NCBI GenBank assembly: GCA_003647385.1
Contig: QMMT01000068.1
Span: forward strand, 1 to 7,974
DNA from: Deltaproteobacteria bacterium
GTDB taxonomy: Bacteria > Desulfobacterota > Desulfobacteria > Desulfobacterales > Desulfobacteraceae
Direction: 5' to 3'
DNA length: 7,974 bases
The notes beneath the pieces are model-generated. The model ran no database searches, was not told the origin of the DNA, and saw only the letters and a program-made list of their open reading frames with translations. This document shows, one piece after another, positions 1 through 6,374 of this stretch (positions are counted from its first letter, which is position 1; every line of letters begins with the position of its first letter). The position numbers were made by a program, and so were the translations under genes.

Positions 1-270
1 CTGATTCCCATGTGCCACCCGTTAAATATCACCCATGCCAGAATTGATTTTTCTTTTGATAAAGAAAATCATGCCATTGATATTGAAGCTGAGACATCAC
101 TCACGGGAAAAACCGGCGTGGGAACGGAAGCATTAACTGCTGTCAGTGTTGCAGCTCTAACCATCTATGACATGTGCAAATCCTATGACAAAGCCATGAG
201 AATATCCAACGTATATCTTAAATCCAAATCAGGAGGAAAAAGCGGAACATATACTGCAAAAAATAAGTAG
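1..270 (+). CDS. moaC: Cyclic pyranopterin monophosphate synthase MoaC, 3' part (5' end outside window)
   Basis: MoaC works with the radical-SAM protein MoaA to turn GTP into cyclic pyranopterin monophosphate, the first intermediate of molybdenum/tungsten cofactor synthesis in the cytoplasm. The reading frame is open from base 1 and begins LIPMCHPL, the family's conserved histidine-containing stretch. It continues with [20 protein letters not shown], then IYDMCK, whose Asp and Lys match the active-site residues of E. coli MoaC, and ends with the family's KSGGKSG near the C-terminus. About 89 of the usual roughly 160 residues are present, so the N-terminal part lies upstream of the window. The ATG at base 10 is an internal methionine, not a start. 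The stop lies 4 nt before rmuC, suggesting one transcript. MoaC context fits the tungstate importer on the other strand of this window. Confidence 0.96.
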   Translation: MIPMCHPLNITHARIDFSFDKENHAIDIEAETSLTGKTGVGTEALTAVSVAALTIYDMCKSYDKAMRISNVYLKSKSGGKSGTYTAKNK

Positions 271-274
271 CAGT

Positions 275-1450
275 GTGCTCACCTTTGAAAGTTTTATATA
301 TCTTGGGGCAGGCTTTTGCCTGGGCGTGCTGGTTTGTTTCATCCTTGCAAAAGCAGGTGTGTTGTTTTTTTCAAAAAAATTTAACACACTTTCCAATGAG
401 GCATTGATTGATAATTCGGCCAGGTTTATGGATCTGGCAGATAAATATTTTTCTTCCTATGTAAAAGAAGCCAGGAAAGATTTTGATATAAAGGGAAACG
501 AAATTTTAAGAACAGTTGATCCTGTGAGAAAAACTCTTGATCAGTATGAAGCCCATCTCAATGTCATGGAAAAAGACAGGGAAAAGGCGTATGGTTCCAT
601 CACTGAAAAACTCCTGGAAATGGGGAAAAATCAGAACCTTCTTCACATTGAAACAGCAAATCTTGTCAAGGCCTTAAGGGTTCCCCATGTCAGGGGGCGC
701 TGGGGGGAAATTACCTTAAAAAGGGTGGCAGAGCTTTCCGGGATGACCGAGTACTGTGACTTTGCCGAACAGCTTTCATACGGGAACGGTAAGGGATCCA
801 TCCGGCCGGACATGGTGGTGACCCTGCCTGAAAATCGTAAAATTATCATTGATTCAAAGGTACCTTTACTGGCTTATCTGGATGCGCTTGAAGCATCGGG
901 TGAAGAAGAAAGACAGGAACGGATGAGAAATCATGGGCGGCAGGTGTTGATGCATATTTCAAATCTTTCCTCCAAAAATTATTTTGAACAAATTTCTCCA
1001 ACCCCTGAATTTGTGGTGCTCTTTATACCCGGAGAGAATTTTTTCAGTGCAGCTCTGACTATTTATCCGGATTTGATCGAAAAAGGCATAGAAAAGGGCG
1101 TCATTCTTGCCACCCCCACCACTCTGATAGCCCTTTTAAAGGCAGTATCTTATTCCTGGAAGCAGAAGAAAAGTTATGAAAATGCAGAAGAGATCAGACA
1201 TCTTGGGATGGAACTTTTTTCCCGGCTTTGCAGCATGACCGACAATATCAATCGTCTGGGAAAGGATATTGAAAAGTGTGTGACAACGTATAACAGGACT
1301 GTGGGTGCCATGGAGACAAGGGTCATGCCTTCGGCAAAAAAACTGGACAGCCTTGAGGTTTCTTCCAAAACCATGGATGATCTGCAGAAAATAGATGAGT
1401 CAGAAACGTTTACCAAAGAATTTAACAGGCGGTATCAAGATGATGAATAA
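275..1450 (+). CDS. rmuC: RmuC-family DNA recombination protein
   Basis: The product is a 391-residue member of the RmuC family, which limits DNA inversions and rearrangements at repeats; the family is related to nuclease folds, but its biochemical reaction is poorly defined. Residues 7-31 form one hydrophobic N-terminal membrane segment, followed by a long charged, probably coiled region (about 35-130). The conserved RmuC domain runs from about 130 to 375. Landmarks are VPHVRGRWGE (136-145), IRPDM (176-180), IIIDSKVP (190-197), VLFIPGE (248-254) and ILATPTTLIALLKAV (277-291). The start is a GTG with no good Shine-Dalgarno sequence. It is chosen because it keeps the membrane anchor and sits 4 nt after the moaC stop, so translational coupling is likely; the first internal ATG (residue 52) would lose the anchor. 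The gene overlaps the start of mltA. Length is somewhat shorter than the E. coli protein. Confidence 0.93.
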   Translation: MLTFESFIYLGAGFCLGVLVCFILAKAGVLFFSKKFNTLSNEALIDNSARFMDLADKYFSSYVKEARKDFDIKGNEILRTVDPVRKTLDQYEAHLNVMEKDREKAYGSITEKLLEMGKNQNLLHIETANLVKALRVPHVRGRWGEITLKRVAELSGMTEYCDFAEQLSYGNGKGSIRPDMVVTLPENRKIIIDSKVPLLAYLDALEASGEEERQERMRNHGRQVLMHISNLSSKNYFEQISPTPEFVVLFIPGENFFSAALTIYPDLIEKGIEKGVILATPTTLIALLKAVSYSWKQKKSYENAEEIRHLGMELFSRLCSMTDNINRLGKDIEKCVTTYNRTVGAMETRVMPSAKKLDSLEVSSKTMDDLQKIDESETFTKEFNRRYQDDE

Positions 1451-2666
1451 GATGTCAATGAAACAGGTTTGGATCTTTTGCCTCCTGGTCCTTACCTGCT
1501 TTTTCAGCGGATGCCATCCCGGGGTCAAAGAGGAAATTACACAGTTCAACACCTTAAAAAAACTCACACCCCGAAACTATCCCTTATTTACTGACAGCCT
1601 CACCTTAAAGGGATTGTCAACCTCCATTGATCAGAGTTTGTCGTATTTTAAAAAAGTGCCCCTGGAAAGAAAATATCAGTATGGTAATGACATATACACT
1701 GCCGCCCATATGATTACTTCTTTGGAAATTTTCAAACATTTTTTAGAAAAAGAGTCTTCCCCTGAAGAGTTGGATGAATTTATTAAATCCGGATTTGTTG
1801 TCTATGAAGCTGCTGGAAATGAAGATGGCAATGTCCTTTTTACAGGGTATTTTGAGCCCACCTATGAGGGCAGTCTTAAAAAGAGCGATGCATATCCATT
1901 TCCTGTTTATTCAAAACCGGATGATTTGCTGGAGATTGATTTGTCAGCATTTTCAGATCAATATAAAGGTAAAAGTCGATTAAAGGCCAGGGTGGATGAA
2001 TCTACCAAAAGGGTGGTGCCGTATTATTCAAGGCAGCAAATTAATGCTGCACAGGATTTCCATACAAAATCAGAACCTATTGTATGGCTTAAAAGCCGTA
2101 CCGATCGTTTTTTTCTGGAAATCCAGGGGTCGGGGAAAATACTTCTGGATCAAGGAGGGGTGTTAAGGGTTCATTATGCCGGGAGCAATGGGAACGCCTA
2201 TCGATCCATCGGGCGATACCTGATCAATAAAAATGAGATTTTAAAAGAAAATATGTCCATGCAGGCCATCAGAACCTGGCTTGAATTAAATCCTCAAAGA
2301 ATGGATGAAGTCCTGCACCATAATGAGAGTTTTGTGTTTTTTCAAAAAGAGGAAGGCGGTCCTTACGGCAGTCTTGGTGTTGCGGTTACACCCTTGCGCT
2401 CCATTGCAACAGATCGAAAACTCTTCCCCAAGGGAGCGCTTTGCTTTATGCAGGCCCAATTGCCGGATAAGATTAATATCAATCCGTTAAAGGAGTGGGG
2501 AAAAGCTAACTTTTTTGTATTAAATCAGGATACCGGCGGGGCCATTAAGGGACCTGCAAGGGCGGACCTTTTTTGTGGGAATGGGCACTATGCCAAATTT
2601 GCCGCCGGGCATATGAATAAATACGGAAAGTTATTTTTTCTTGTTCTAAAATCTGGCAGGGGATAG
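1440..2666 (+). CDS. mltA: Membrane-bound lytic murein transglycosylase A (MltA), lipoprotein
   Basis: MltA cleaves the glycan strands of peptidoglycan between MurNAc and GlcNAc, leaving 1,6-anhydro-MurNAc, from the periplasmic face of the outer membrane. The 408-residue product starts with a lipoprotein signal (hydrophobic 10-20) and a lipobox FSGC, making Cys25 the lipidated residue. The next residue is His, not Asp, which predicts outer-membrane sorting. The MltA barrel region includes VLFTGYFEPTYEGS (132-145), FLEIQGSGKI (225-234) and VHYAGSNGNAYRSIGRYL (244-261). The C-terminal 3D domain (about 322-405) includes DTGGAIKGPARADLFCG (364-380), and Asp376 is the likely match to the catalytic Asp308 of E. 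coli. The ATG at 1440 is preferred over the in-frame ATG at 1395 because AGGCGG lies 7 nt upstream and the signal peptide then has normal length; the ATG at 1443 is equally possible. It overlaps rmuC by 11 nt and ends 4 nt from the convergent tupC. Confidence 0.93.
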   Translation: MMNKMSMKQVWIFCLLVLTCFFSGCHPGVKEEITQFNTLKKLTPRNYPLFTDSLTLKGLSTSIDQSLSYFKKVPLERKYQYGNDIYTAAHMITSLEIFKHFLEKESSPEELDEFIKSGFVVYEAAGNEDGNVLFTGYFEPTYEGSLKKSDAYPFPVYSKPDDLLEIDLSAFSDQYKGKSRLKARVDESTKRVVPYYSRQQINAAQDFHTKSEPIVWLKSRTDRFFLEIQGSGKILLDQGGVLRVHYAGSNGNAYRSIGRYLINKNEILKENMSMQAIRTWLELNPQRMDEVLHHNESFVFFQKEEGGPYGSLGVAVTPLRSIATDRKLFPKGALCFMQAQLPDKININPLKEWGKANFFVLNQDTGGAIKGPARADLFCGNGHYAKFAAGHMNKYGKLFFLVLKSGRG

Positions 2667-2670
2667 TTAT

Positions 2671-3702
2671 TTAAATCCATTCAACATCATTTGAAAGGAA
2701 CGTGAGGATAACTTTTTTGCCCGGAAAGAGATCAAGGCTGCTGATTTGATCCGGGGTAAGTCTTAGAATAAGAGAAAGGTCATGGACTGCAATGGCCGCC
2801 ATGATATGCCCGCTTTTTTTTTCCAAAAGCATGGAAACAATATGGCCGGACAATTGATTAAGACGGTTTTTGTCCGGTTGTTTTTCAAGGGCAATGGAAA
2901 TATTTTCCTTCCTGATAATGGCAGCAGTGTATGTGTTTGGAACAGGGGCTTTCAAGGCGATAACCTGTCCGGCCCCCACCTTTTTTACAAAGATTTTTTT
3001 ATTTGTTTTAATAAAAGGTCCTGTGATAATATTTTCCATGCCGGTGGAAAAAATATTCCCTTTAAAAATTGAAAGCTGTTTATCACTGATGGAATAGAGC
3101 CACTGCAAATCATGGCTTGCAATAACAAGGGTCGCACCCCAGGAATCTCTTGCTTTTAAGGATGCGTCACGAATCAATCCGGCGCTTTCCGTGTCAACAC
3201 TTGCAATGGGCTCGTCAAGAAGCAGAATCTCAGGTTTTAAGATAAGCCTGGCAGCCATGGCCACCCTTTGGGCTTCCCCGCCTGACAGTTCATGCCATTT
3301 TCGTGAGGCAAACGTCTGGTAATCAAGCCCGACATTCAAAAGAGCTCTTTTTACCCTGTTTTCAAGGTTTTTTTTATCTTTTCTGATTTTTAAACCATAG
3401 GCGATATTTTCAAAAACAGTCCGCTTCAGCAGATAAGGTTTCTGGGTTAAAAGCGTTACCTTTGACCGGATGGATGATGAAAACGCTGATACCCTGTGTC
3501 CTTCATAAAAGATGTGGCCCCGGGTTGGTTTTTCGGCAAAAGCCAAAAGTTTTAAAAGGGTGCTCTTCCCACTGCCGTTTGGCCCGATAAGACCTGTAAT
3601 TGATCCTTTTTCAATTTTAAGATCATTAATATCCAGCACCTTTGTATTTCCATAATAGTGCTGGATGTTTTGTAAATGGTATGCCAGATCAGTCTTTGTC
3701 AT
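2671..3702 (-). CDS. tupC: Tungstate ABC transporter ATP-binding protein TupC
   Basis: This is the cytoplasmic ATPase that powers tungstate import through TupB. The 343-residue protein has Walker A GPNGSGKST (40-48), a Q-loop Gln87, the signature LSGGE (139-143), Walker B ILLLDEP with catalytic Glu164, and a switch His197 in ASHD. After the ATPase domain (to about 220) comes an extra region of about 120 residues. Its end, with VHDLSLILRLTPDQI and then LDLFPGKKVILTF, resembles the second half of a TOBE/Mop oxyanion-binding fold, so it may sense tungstate or molybdate and inhibit transport. That role is inferred from related ModC/TupC proteins. The ATG overlaps the tupB stop by 4 nt (ATGA), with AAGGA just upstream inside tupB, so translation is coupled. 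A sulfate or molybdate importer is the alternative, but the adjacent TupA and TupB make tungstate the better call. Confidence 0.9.
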   Translation of the reverse strand: MTKTDLAYHLQNIQHYYGNTKVLDINDLKIEKGSITGLIGPNGSGKSTLLKLLAFAEKPTRGHIFYEGHRVSAFSSSIRSKVTLLTQKPYLLKRTVFENIAYGLKIRKDKKNLENRVKRALLNVGLDYQTFASRKWHELSGGEAQRVAMAARLILKPEILLLDEPIASVDTESAGLIRDASLKARDSWGATLVIASHDLQWLYSISDKQLSIFKGNIFSTGMENIITGPFIKTNKKIFVKKVGAGQVIALKAPVPNTYTAAIIRKENISIALEKQPDKNRLNQLSGHIVSMLLEKKSGHIMAAIAVHDLSLILRLTPDQISSLDLFPGKKVILTFLSNDVEWI

Positions 3703-4385
3703 TGCTTCCTTAGAAAAGATAGTGAAAGGTTTACAATAAATGCGATCATGATCAACACAAGCCCCAGGGCAATGCCATCGGCAAACAGGCCCTTATTTGT
3801 TTCAAGCGCAATGGCAGTTGTTATTGTCCGGGTATGGTACTTGATATTGCCGCCCACCATCATTGATATGCCGACTTCGGTTAATACTCTTCCATAGGCA
3901 GTGACCGCTGCTGCCAGGATGCCGTACCTGACCTCCCAGAGACAGGTGGTAACGATATGACGCTTGCCCGCACCCAGAGTAACAAGGGTCAGTTTAAGAT
4001 CATGGTCGATATTTTCAATGGTGGAGGCTGTAATAGCAGTTACGATGGGGAAGGCAAGAATCGTCTGTCCTATGGCAATCCCTGTAAGGGTGAAAAGCAG
4101 ACCAAAGTCTCCTAAAGGCCCCTGGCGTGAAATAATGGCGTAAACTGCAAGGCCGATGAAAACCGTTGGAAGGGCAAGCATGGTATCAAGAATTGTTCTT
4201 AAGTGTTTTTTGCCTTTGAAGTCAAAATATCCGAGAAGAAATCCACAGGGCAAACCAGCTCCAATGCTGAGAAGCATGGAGCAGGTGGATACTTTTAATG
4301 TGGCCCAGACTGCTGTCCATGTTGAGCTGTCGCCGCTTATCAGAAGCTCAAGGGCTTTGATAAAGCCTGCAACTATAAAATCCAT
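3699..4385 (-). CDS. tupB: Tungstate ABC transporter permease TupB
   Basis: TupB is the inner-membrane channel subunit of the tungstate importer. The 228-residue protein has about five hydrophobic segments (roughly 27-55, 65-86, 95-121, 152-176 and 202-224), normal for this small permease family. Between the third and fourth lies the EAA-type coupling loop (TLGAGKRHIVTTCLWEVRYG, 136-155), which docks on the ATPase. Family-like sequence continues with GRVLTEVG and then MMVGGNI. The start ATG lies 10 nt after the tupA stop and has AAGGA 4 nt upstream. Its stop overlaps the tupC start. A molybdate ModB is the main alternative, but ModB normally pairs with a ModA-type binding protein, whereas here the partner is TupA-like. 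Confidence 0.91.
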   Translation of the reverse strand: MDFIVAGFIKALELLISGDSSTWTAVWATLKVSTCSMLLSIGAGLPCGFLLGYFDFKGKKHLRTILDTMLALPTVFIGLAVYAIISRQGPLGDFGLLFTLTGIAIGQTILAFPIVTAITASTIENIDHDLKLTLVTLGAGKRHIVTTCLWEVRYGILAAAVTAYGRVLTEVGISMMVGGNIKYHTRTITTAIALETNKGLFADGIALGLVLIMIAFIVNLSLSFLRKQ

Positions 4386-4395
4386 AAAATCCTTG

Positions 4396-5226
4396 TTATT
4401 TTGCGTTGGGTATAAACAGCCTTTTTCCCAGAAGCCTGAAGTCTTTTATCAGATTCTGTGCAGTTTGTGAAGCCATCCAGTCTGAGAATTTGAGTGCCAG
4501 ATCATATCTGGCAGTGGGACAGTTTTTGGGGTCAAGTGTTAATACACTGTATTGATTTAAAAGGATGTCGTCTCCCTCAACCAGAATTTTTAAGGGGGCA
4601 TTGCCACCTTTTGTGGACTGGTATTTGATGTATGTGCCCCGGTCTGTCATGGTGTAGCCGTCTCTTTCCTGGGCTACATTAATGGTGGCAAGCATTCCCT
4701 GGCCTGTCTGAATATACCATTTTTCTTTGTCAGGCAGTTGAATGCCGGCATTTTTCCAAAGAATCTTTTCTTTTTTATTGGTACCGGAATCATCACCCCG
4801 GCTCATGAACATGGCTTGTCTGCTCTTAAGGGCATTTAATGTGTCGGATATGCTTTTGCCTTTAATCCCGGCTGGATCAGTTTGAGGGCCAATGATAACA
4901 AAATCATTGTACATGACTTCTCTTCTGTCTTTTCCGTATCCACTTGCAATATATTTTTTTTCTGCAAAAGGGGCATGAACCAGCAGAACATCAACATCAC
5001 AGTTTTGACCCAGCTTTAATGCCTTTCCGGTTCCTGTGGCTGTCCATTTTAAGGTAATTCCGGTCTGGGTTTCAAAGTGAGGAACAAGATAATCTAAAAG
5101 ACCTGTATTATCTGTGCTTGTGGTGGTTGCCATCATCAAACTATTGCTTTTTGCCTGCACGCTGATGGCGATGATCATTGTGAAGATAACGGATAAAATG
5201 CCGGAAAAGATTTTCTTTCTACTCAT
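4396..5226 (-). CDS. tupA: Tungstate ABC transporter substrate-binding protein TupA
   Basis: TupA binds tungstate in the periplasm with high selectivity and delivers it to TupB. The 276-residue precursor has a Sec signal peptide: basic RKK, a hydrophobic core at about 8-21, and a likely cut after VQA (residue 25). The mature protein starts with the TupA signature ATTTSTDNTGLL (33-44), whose TTTS segment is known from the family as an oxyanion contact. Further landmarks are TGTGKALKLG (64-73), DVDVLLVHAP (77-86), SRGDDSGTNKKE (142-153) and YTMTDRGTY (191-199), all typical of TupA and not of ModA. The start ATG is preceded by GGAGA at a good distance. It is the first gene of tupABC after a 143-nt gap holding a candidate promoter, so it probably begins its own transcript. 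Tungstate would serve tungsten or molybdenum pterin enzymes such as aldehyde oxidoreductases or formate dehydrogenases, none of which is in the window. Confidence 0.93.
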   Translation of the reverse strand: MSRKKIFSGILSVIFTMIIAISVQAKSNSLMMATTTSTDNTGLLDYLVPHFETQTGITLKWTATGTGKALKLGQNCDVDVLLVHAPFAEKKYIASGYGKDRREVMYNDFVIIGPQTDPAGIKGKSISDTLNALKSRQAMFMSRGDDSGTNKKEKILWKNAGIQLPDKEKWYIQTGQGMLATINVAQERDGYTMTDRGTYIKYQSTKGGNAPLKILVEGDDILLNQYSVLTLDPKNCPTARYDLALKFSDWMASQTAQNLIKDFRLLGKRLFIPNAK

Positions 5227-5255
5227 TTTTAAGTCTCCAATAAAATATTCAAAAA

Positions 5256-5271
5256 TCGTTTGTCGGAACGA
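5256..5271. promoter_or_regulatory. Operator-like inverted repeat upstream of tupA
   Basis: A perfect 5-bp inverted repeat, TCGTT-N6-AACGA, lies 30 nt upstream of the tupA start and just downstream of the candidate -10 box, where a repressor would block transcription. The CGTT/AACG ends resemble the ends of ModE-type molybdate/tungstate operators, but the spacing here is much shorter than in E. coli ModE sites. It is a candidate site for a tungstate-responsive regulator; no such regulator is encoded in the window. A repeat this short can arise by chance. Confidence 0.3.
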
Positions 5272-5275
5272 GGTT

Positions 5276-5304
5276 GGAATATGTTAATATCAGAGAAGAG
5301 TCAA
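5276..5304 (-). promoter_or_regulatory. Candidate sigma-70 promoter for tupABC
   Basis: On the minus strand TTGACT (5299-5304) is followed after 17 nt by TATTCC (5276-5281). The -35 box matches the consensus at five of six bases and the -10 box is weak (three of six). Transcription would start about 40 nt before the tupA ATG, just ahead of an inverted repeat. The weak -10 box makes this a tentative call. Confidence 0.35.
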
Positions 5305-5342
5305 TATAATTTTGAAAGATTTTAATAAAAAAAGTAAATACA

Positions 5343-5360
5343 AACCAATACTAACCAATA
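5343..5360. repeat. Two tandem 8-bp direct repeats (AACCAATA) in 10-bp phase
   Basis: AACCAATA occurs at 5343-5350 and again at 5353-5360, so the copies are offset by 10 bp, about one helical turn. They lie just after the stop of the 82-residue gene and about 40 bp upstream of the candidate tupA -35 box. This spacing would suit an activator binding one face of the DNA, but in A/T-rich DNA chance cannot be excluded. Confidence 0.4.
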
Positions 5361-5369
5361 ATTACAATT

Positions 5370-5618
5370 TTAGCGATCTTTTAAAAAAAGGGAATGGTAT
5401 TCATCCTCGGAAATATGCTGCTTTAGTTTGTCATTAATAAACAGATATATCTCTTCGAGTTCCTGATCAGGCAGCCTGGGGAGAATTGTTTTTAAGAATG
5501 AATCTTCAGAGAATTTTTGAAGATAAAACATAAGGGTCTCTTCATCTGTTTTCCTGTTAAGACCGAAAGCGCCCAGACCTTTATATTCCTGAATAAAATT
5601 GTGTGTGTCTTTTTTCAT
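5370..5618 (-). CDS. Conserved-looking small cytoplasmic protein of unknown function (82 aa)
   Basis: The 82-residue product has no signal peptide, membrane segment or cysteine. It is charged and predicted largely helical, with EEYKG-like start EYKGLGAFGLNRKTDEETL (11-29), then ILPRLPDQELEEIY (45-58) and a C-terminal HISEDEYHSLFLKD. Its composition and motif spacing recall small unnamed cytoplasmic proteins of sulfate-reducing Deltaproteobacteria, a resemblance from memory rather than a search. The ATG at 5618 is chosen over the in-frame TTG at 5627: the GGAGG at 5629-5633 is 10 nt from the ATG but only 1 nt from the TTG. It follows the cysteine-rich gene by 31 nt and precedes tupA by 143 nt on the same strand. 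Partial read-through into tupABC is possible because no terminator hairpin is seen between them. No function is proposed. Confidence 0.72.
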   Translation of the reverse strand: MKKDTHNFIQEYKGLGAFGLNRKTDEETLMFYLQKFSEDSFLKTILPRLPDQELEEIYLFINDKLKQHISEDEYHSLFLKDR

Positions 5619-5628
5619 TTGACGCAAT

Positions 5629-5633
5629 CCTCC
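5629..5633 (-). promoter_or_regulatory. Strong ribosome binding site deciding the start of the 82-aa gene
   Basis: GGAGG on the minus strand is 10 nt from the ATG at 5618 and 1 nt from the upstream TTG codon at 5627. The short distance rules out the TTG and so removes three residues from the longest possible reading frame. Confidence 0.6.
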
Positions 5634-5649
5634 AAATTAATCTTCCCGG

Positions 5650-5823
5650 TCAATCTTCCGGGCCAAATCCTTTTTCCGTAATAAAATGAATGGCGCATGA
5701 GGTCCTGTATTTGCAGTAAAGTTTCGGGTCTTTGCATCGGAGGCATTCTTTGCAAAGATAGGTATCATACTTTGCACACATATAAGGTGTCTCGCGATTT
5801 GGATGTCTCCTGCATTTTCCCAT
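5650..5823 (-). CDS. Small cysteine-rich protein with B-box-like zinc-ligand pattern (57 aa)
   Basis: This 57-residue frame is hidden beneath a longer but uncoding-looking frame on the same strand. Its N-terminus is MGKCRRHPNRETPYMC and its C-terminus HFITEKGFGPED. Cysteines are at 4, 16, 24, 27, 30, 37 and 43, with His7 and His46. The order C4-x2-H7-x8-C16-x7-C24-x2-C27, with an Asp at 20, matches the ligand spacing of B-box type zinc fingers. C30, C37 and C43 could complete a second metal site. AAGGAG (5835-5840) lies 11 nt before the ATG, and a stop lies in frame shortly upstream with no other start codon between, so the start is fixed. A perfect TTGACA (5876-5881) lies upstream, but no convincing -10 box follows it. 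The 82-residue gene follows after 31 nt. Role unknown; zinc or iron binding and a protein-interaction or redox role are inferences. Confidence 0.75.
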   Translation of the reverse strand: MGKCRRHPNRETPYMCAKYDTYLCKECLRCKDPKLYCKYRTSCAIHFITEKGFGPED

Positions 5824-5948
5824 ATCAATGGTTTCTCCTTTGTTTGATCCCTAAAGATGCTTCCGTTATGATATTTGTCAATTTCAAACACAGGCTTTCG
5901 GCCAGACACTGAATTAAGACACCTGATTTTGATTTTTTTAGGTGAAGG

Positions 5949-5977
5949 TTTACAATAGGGTGAAATTTATTTATATA
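5949..5977 (+). promoter_or_regulatory. Candidate sigma-70 promoter for the Hpt-phosphatase-kinase operon
   Basis: TTTACA (5949-5954) is separated by 17 nt from TATATA (5972-5977) within an A/T-rich stretch. The -35 box matches the consensus at five of six bases and the -10 box at four of six. It would give a leader of about 50 nt before the Hpt gene. It lies in the 214-nt divergent region shared with the small cysteine-rich gene; nothing else clear is seen in that region. Confidence 0.4.
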
Positions 5978-6037
5978 TCTTAAATTGTATTAGGTTTTTA
6001 TCTTTCATTTCATTCAAAATATCAACCGGGAGCCCTG

Positions 6038-6346
6038 ATGGATTTCAAAAATCTTGCATCAAGACTGGGACTCGATGAGGATGACGTTATAGAGCTTGTT
6101 GAACTTTTTGTAACCACTGCGTTGTCTGATATCGATAAAATCAAAAAAGGCGTTAAAAAAAACAATAGTCAGGATGTTGCCGCAGCCTCTCATTCTATTA
6201 AAGGTGCCGCAGGAAATCTTGGTTTTGATAAACTGTATACCTTTGCCAAAGATATGGAGATGCAGGCTAAAAAAGGGAGTCTTACTGATTTTGAACTGTA
6301 TATCAGCGATCTTGAAAACAGGGTAAATGCGTTGAATAAATTCTAA
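6038..6346 (+). CDS. Stand-alone histidine phosphotransfer (Hpt) protein
   Basis: Hpt proteins relay a phosphoryl group between the receiver domains of a phosphorelay in the cytoplasm. The 102-residue product is one helical Hpt domain with no other domain. The active-site helix reads AASHSIKGAAGNLGFDKL (49-66), which gives His52 as the phosphorylated residue, followed by the family's K-G-x-x-x-x-G-x pattern. The ATG is preceded at 5 nt by GGGAG. The gene is first in a three-gene unit, 28 nt before a receiver-phosphatase gene whose receiver is the natural partner. The arrangement matches hptB upstream of hsbR in Pseudomonas. No sensor kinase lies in the window, so the phosphate donor is probably a hybrid kinase encoded elsewhere. 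Confidence 0.92.
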   Translation: MDFKNLASRLGLDEDDVIELVELFVTTALSDIDKIKKGVKKNNSQDVAAASHSIKGAAGNLGFDKLYTFAKDMEMQAKKGSLTDFELYISDLENRVNALNKF

Positions 6347-6374
6347 CGTTTGATTGTAAAAAAGTTTAAAAGTT

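Noticed and set aside
10..270. Reading moaC as a complete 86-residue gene starting at base 10
   Set aside because: The frame is open to base 1 and the preceding residues LIP belong to the conserved MoaC motif, so the gene is cut by the window edge.
1395..1439. Upstream in-frame ATG extending mltA by 15 residues
   Set aside because: It puts extra charged residues before the lipoprotein signal and increases the overlap with rmuC to 56 nt; the ATG at 1440 has AGGCGG at a proper distance.
2782..3097. Two overlapping plus-strand frames opposite tupC
   Set aside because: Both are antisense shadows of the tupC C-terminal region, with Phe-rich translations and no recognisable domain.
4396..5226. 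Possible molybdate (ModA) or phosphate (PstS) binding protein
   Set aside because: The TTTSTDNTGLL and YTMTDRGTY segments and the gene order with a TupB-type permease point to TupA.
5891..5905. Short GGC/GCC hairpin in the divergent region, considered as a terminator
   Set aside because: The stem is only 3 bp and no T-run follows on either strand.
5637..5909. Longer minus-strand frame of 90 codons covering the small cysteine-rich gene
   Set aside because: It begins with GTG without a ribosome site, has no domain-like sequence and overlaps the better-supported 57-residue frame with its regular cysteine spacing and AAGGAG site.
5697..5912. Plus-strand frame of 71 codons opposite the cysteine-rich gene
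   Set aside because: It is the antisense shadow of the cysteine-rich gene; its cysteines and order have no family pattern and there is no ribosome site.
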